The position numbers and the translations under genes were made by a program. The notes below the pieces were generated by a model. That model saw only the letters and a program-made list of their open reading frames with translations, was not told where the DNA came from and made no database searches. A DNA stretch of 32,526 nt from an uncultured Eubacteriales bacterium (GTDB lineage Bacteria > Bacillota > Clostridia > Oscillospirales > UBA644), in the NCBI GenBank assembly GCA_905207625.1, contig CAJLLT010000023.1, positions 1-32,526 of the forward strand, written 5' to 3'. Shown one piece after another: positions 31,824 through 32,526 of this stretch. How positions within the stretch are numbered: the first letter of the stretch is position 1; each line of letters opens with the position of its first letter.

Positions 31824-32461
31824 CTGAACTTATAATTATCCGGCACGGTCAGAGCGACGGAAACAGGACGGCCTGTTTCACAGGGCAAACGGATGTGCCC
31901 CTCACGGAGCTTGGACGGAAGCAGGCACAACTGACCGCTGATCATCTGAAAACAACGCATATTGACGCGATTTTTTCAAGTGACCTCACCCGAGCCATGC
32001 AAACGGCTAAGCCCATAGCCGAAGATCATGGGCTGAAGATCACACCTTGTCCCGAACTCCGGGAGATATGGGCGGGTCAGTGGGAAGGACTGCCCCTGGC
32101 GGAATTGGGAAATCTGTTTCCCGAGGATTTCGGTAGGTGGAAAGAGGATCTTGCCCACTGTCGCTGCACAGGCGGAGAGAGCATCGCGGAACTGGCGGAA
32201 AGAGTATATGCTTTTTGCCGTAAAATCGCGGACAGCAACGAGGGCAGGACCGTTTGTATCGTGAGTCATGCCACCCCCATAAGAACCCTGAGATGCACCC
32301 TGACGGGAACACCTCTGACGGAAATAAACTCCTTTCCGTGGGTAACCAACGCTTCAATCACAGTCGCCCGGAAAGATGATACCGGGGGTTTCTCCCTTCC
32401 GGTCATAAGCTATGACAAGCATATGCAGGGTCTTGTGACCGCATTACCCGGCAACGTTTAA
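31820..32461 (+). CDS. Histidine phosphatase family protein
   Basis: A 213-residue phosphoglycerate-mutase-like phosphatase. The catalytic RHG is at His9 (IIRHGQSDGN). Further active-site residues are Arg58 (SSDLTRAMQT), Glu82 (LREIWAGQWEG) and the second histidine His150 (IVSHATPIR). Cofactor-independent relatives dephosphorylate small sugar phosphates or nucleotides such as alpha-ribazole phosphate, but the substrate here is not identifiable. It overlaps the deacetylase by 4 nt (ATGA) and is followed by a terminator. Confidence 0.92.
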   Translation: MTELIIIRHGQSDGNRTACFTGQTDVPLTELGRKQAQLTADHLKTTHIDAIFSSDLTRAMQTAKPIAEDHGLKITPCPELREIWAGQWEGLPLAELGNLFPEDFGRWKEDLAHCRCTGGESIAELAERVYAFCRKIADSNEGRTVCIVSHATPIRTLRCTLTGTPLTEINSFPWVTNASITVARKDDTGGFSLPVISYDKHMQGLVTALPGNV

Positions 32462-32481
32462 AACTGAATACGAATAAATAT

Positions 32482-32505
32482 CCCCCCGTAAAACGGGGGG
32501 TATTT
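32482..32505 (+). terminator. Terminator of the deacetylase-phosphatase operon
   Basis: A 7-bp GC stem (CCCCCCG/CGGGGGG) with a TAAAA loop, followed by TATTT, 20 nt after the phosphatase stop. It closes the plus-strand operon near the window end. Confidence 0.85.
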
Positions 32506-32526
32506 CAGTTTCGGGCATAGCCCTAA

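Overview
The window looks like a chromosomal segment of an uncultured, probably gut-associated member of the Clostridia (Bacillota). This is inferred from AGGAGG-type ribosome binding sites before nearly every gene, near-consensus sigma-A promoters with 17-bp spacers, the non-mevalonate pathway gene ispE, lipoproteins with a lipobox, a TcdE/phage-type holin and clostridial gene types. No rRNA, tRNA, CRISPR array, transposase or integrase was seen. I recognise 26 protein genes. One of them, a 42-residue cysteine-rich membrane mini-protein, is easily missed because of its size.

Positions 1-19210 lie almost entirely on the minus strand. Reading down that strand there are: an SGNH hydrolase and a CPBP membrane protease (promoter at 19273-19301); tsaC/sua5, coaE and an M18 aminopeptidase, closed by a strong terminator at 14408-14443; then, from a promoter at 14328-14356, metK, a PHP-family phosphatase, an Lrp/AsnC regulator, a class I aminotransferase, ispE, alaS, a HIT protein, a short CofE-like protein and a 1426-residue surface lipoprotein (five Big2 domains, a GHL10 glycosidase-like domain and a C-terminal amidase_3), closed at 1537-1573. 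The 42-aa mini-protein follows as its own unit between two terminators, and then an S1-domain RNA-binding protein.

Positions 19351-23962 are a plus-strand unit: an extended -10 promoter, a long CofE-like (F420-0:gamma-glutamyl ligase family) protein, then two translationally overlapping paralogous beta-helix proteins. The pair carries an Asp...Asp-Asp arrangement that fits GH110 alpha-1,3-galactosidases, and neither has a signal peptide. Convergent to it (24070-29098, minus strand) is an ABC importer: a solute-binding lipoprotein behind a strong promoter and a structured leader, an attenuating hairpin, a fused double permease, and an ATPase with an unusually large insertion in its helical domain. 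Import of a glycan fragment followed by cytoplasmic cleavage by the GH110-like enzymes is attractive, but the link is only proximity and the importer's substrate cannot be read from sequence.

Positions 29345-30914 hold an isolated holin plus amidase lysis cassette without other phage genes. The amidase carries a roughly 100-residue acidic Pro/Glu/Thr tail ending in a basic amphipathic helix. Divergent from it, behind a perfect TTGACA-17-TATAAT promoter, are a NodB-like polysaccharide deacetylase and a histidine phosphatase (to 32461), followed by a terminator.

The places most worth a second look are the lone lysis cassette with its modified endolysin, two different CofE-like proteins where no F420 genes are visible, the cytoplasmic GH110-like pair, the insertion-bearing ABC ATPase and the cysteine-rich mini-protein.
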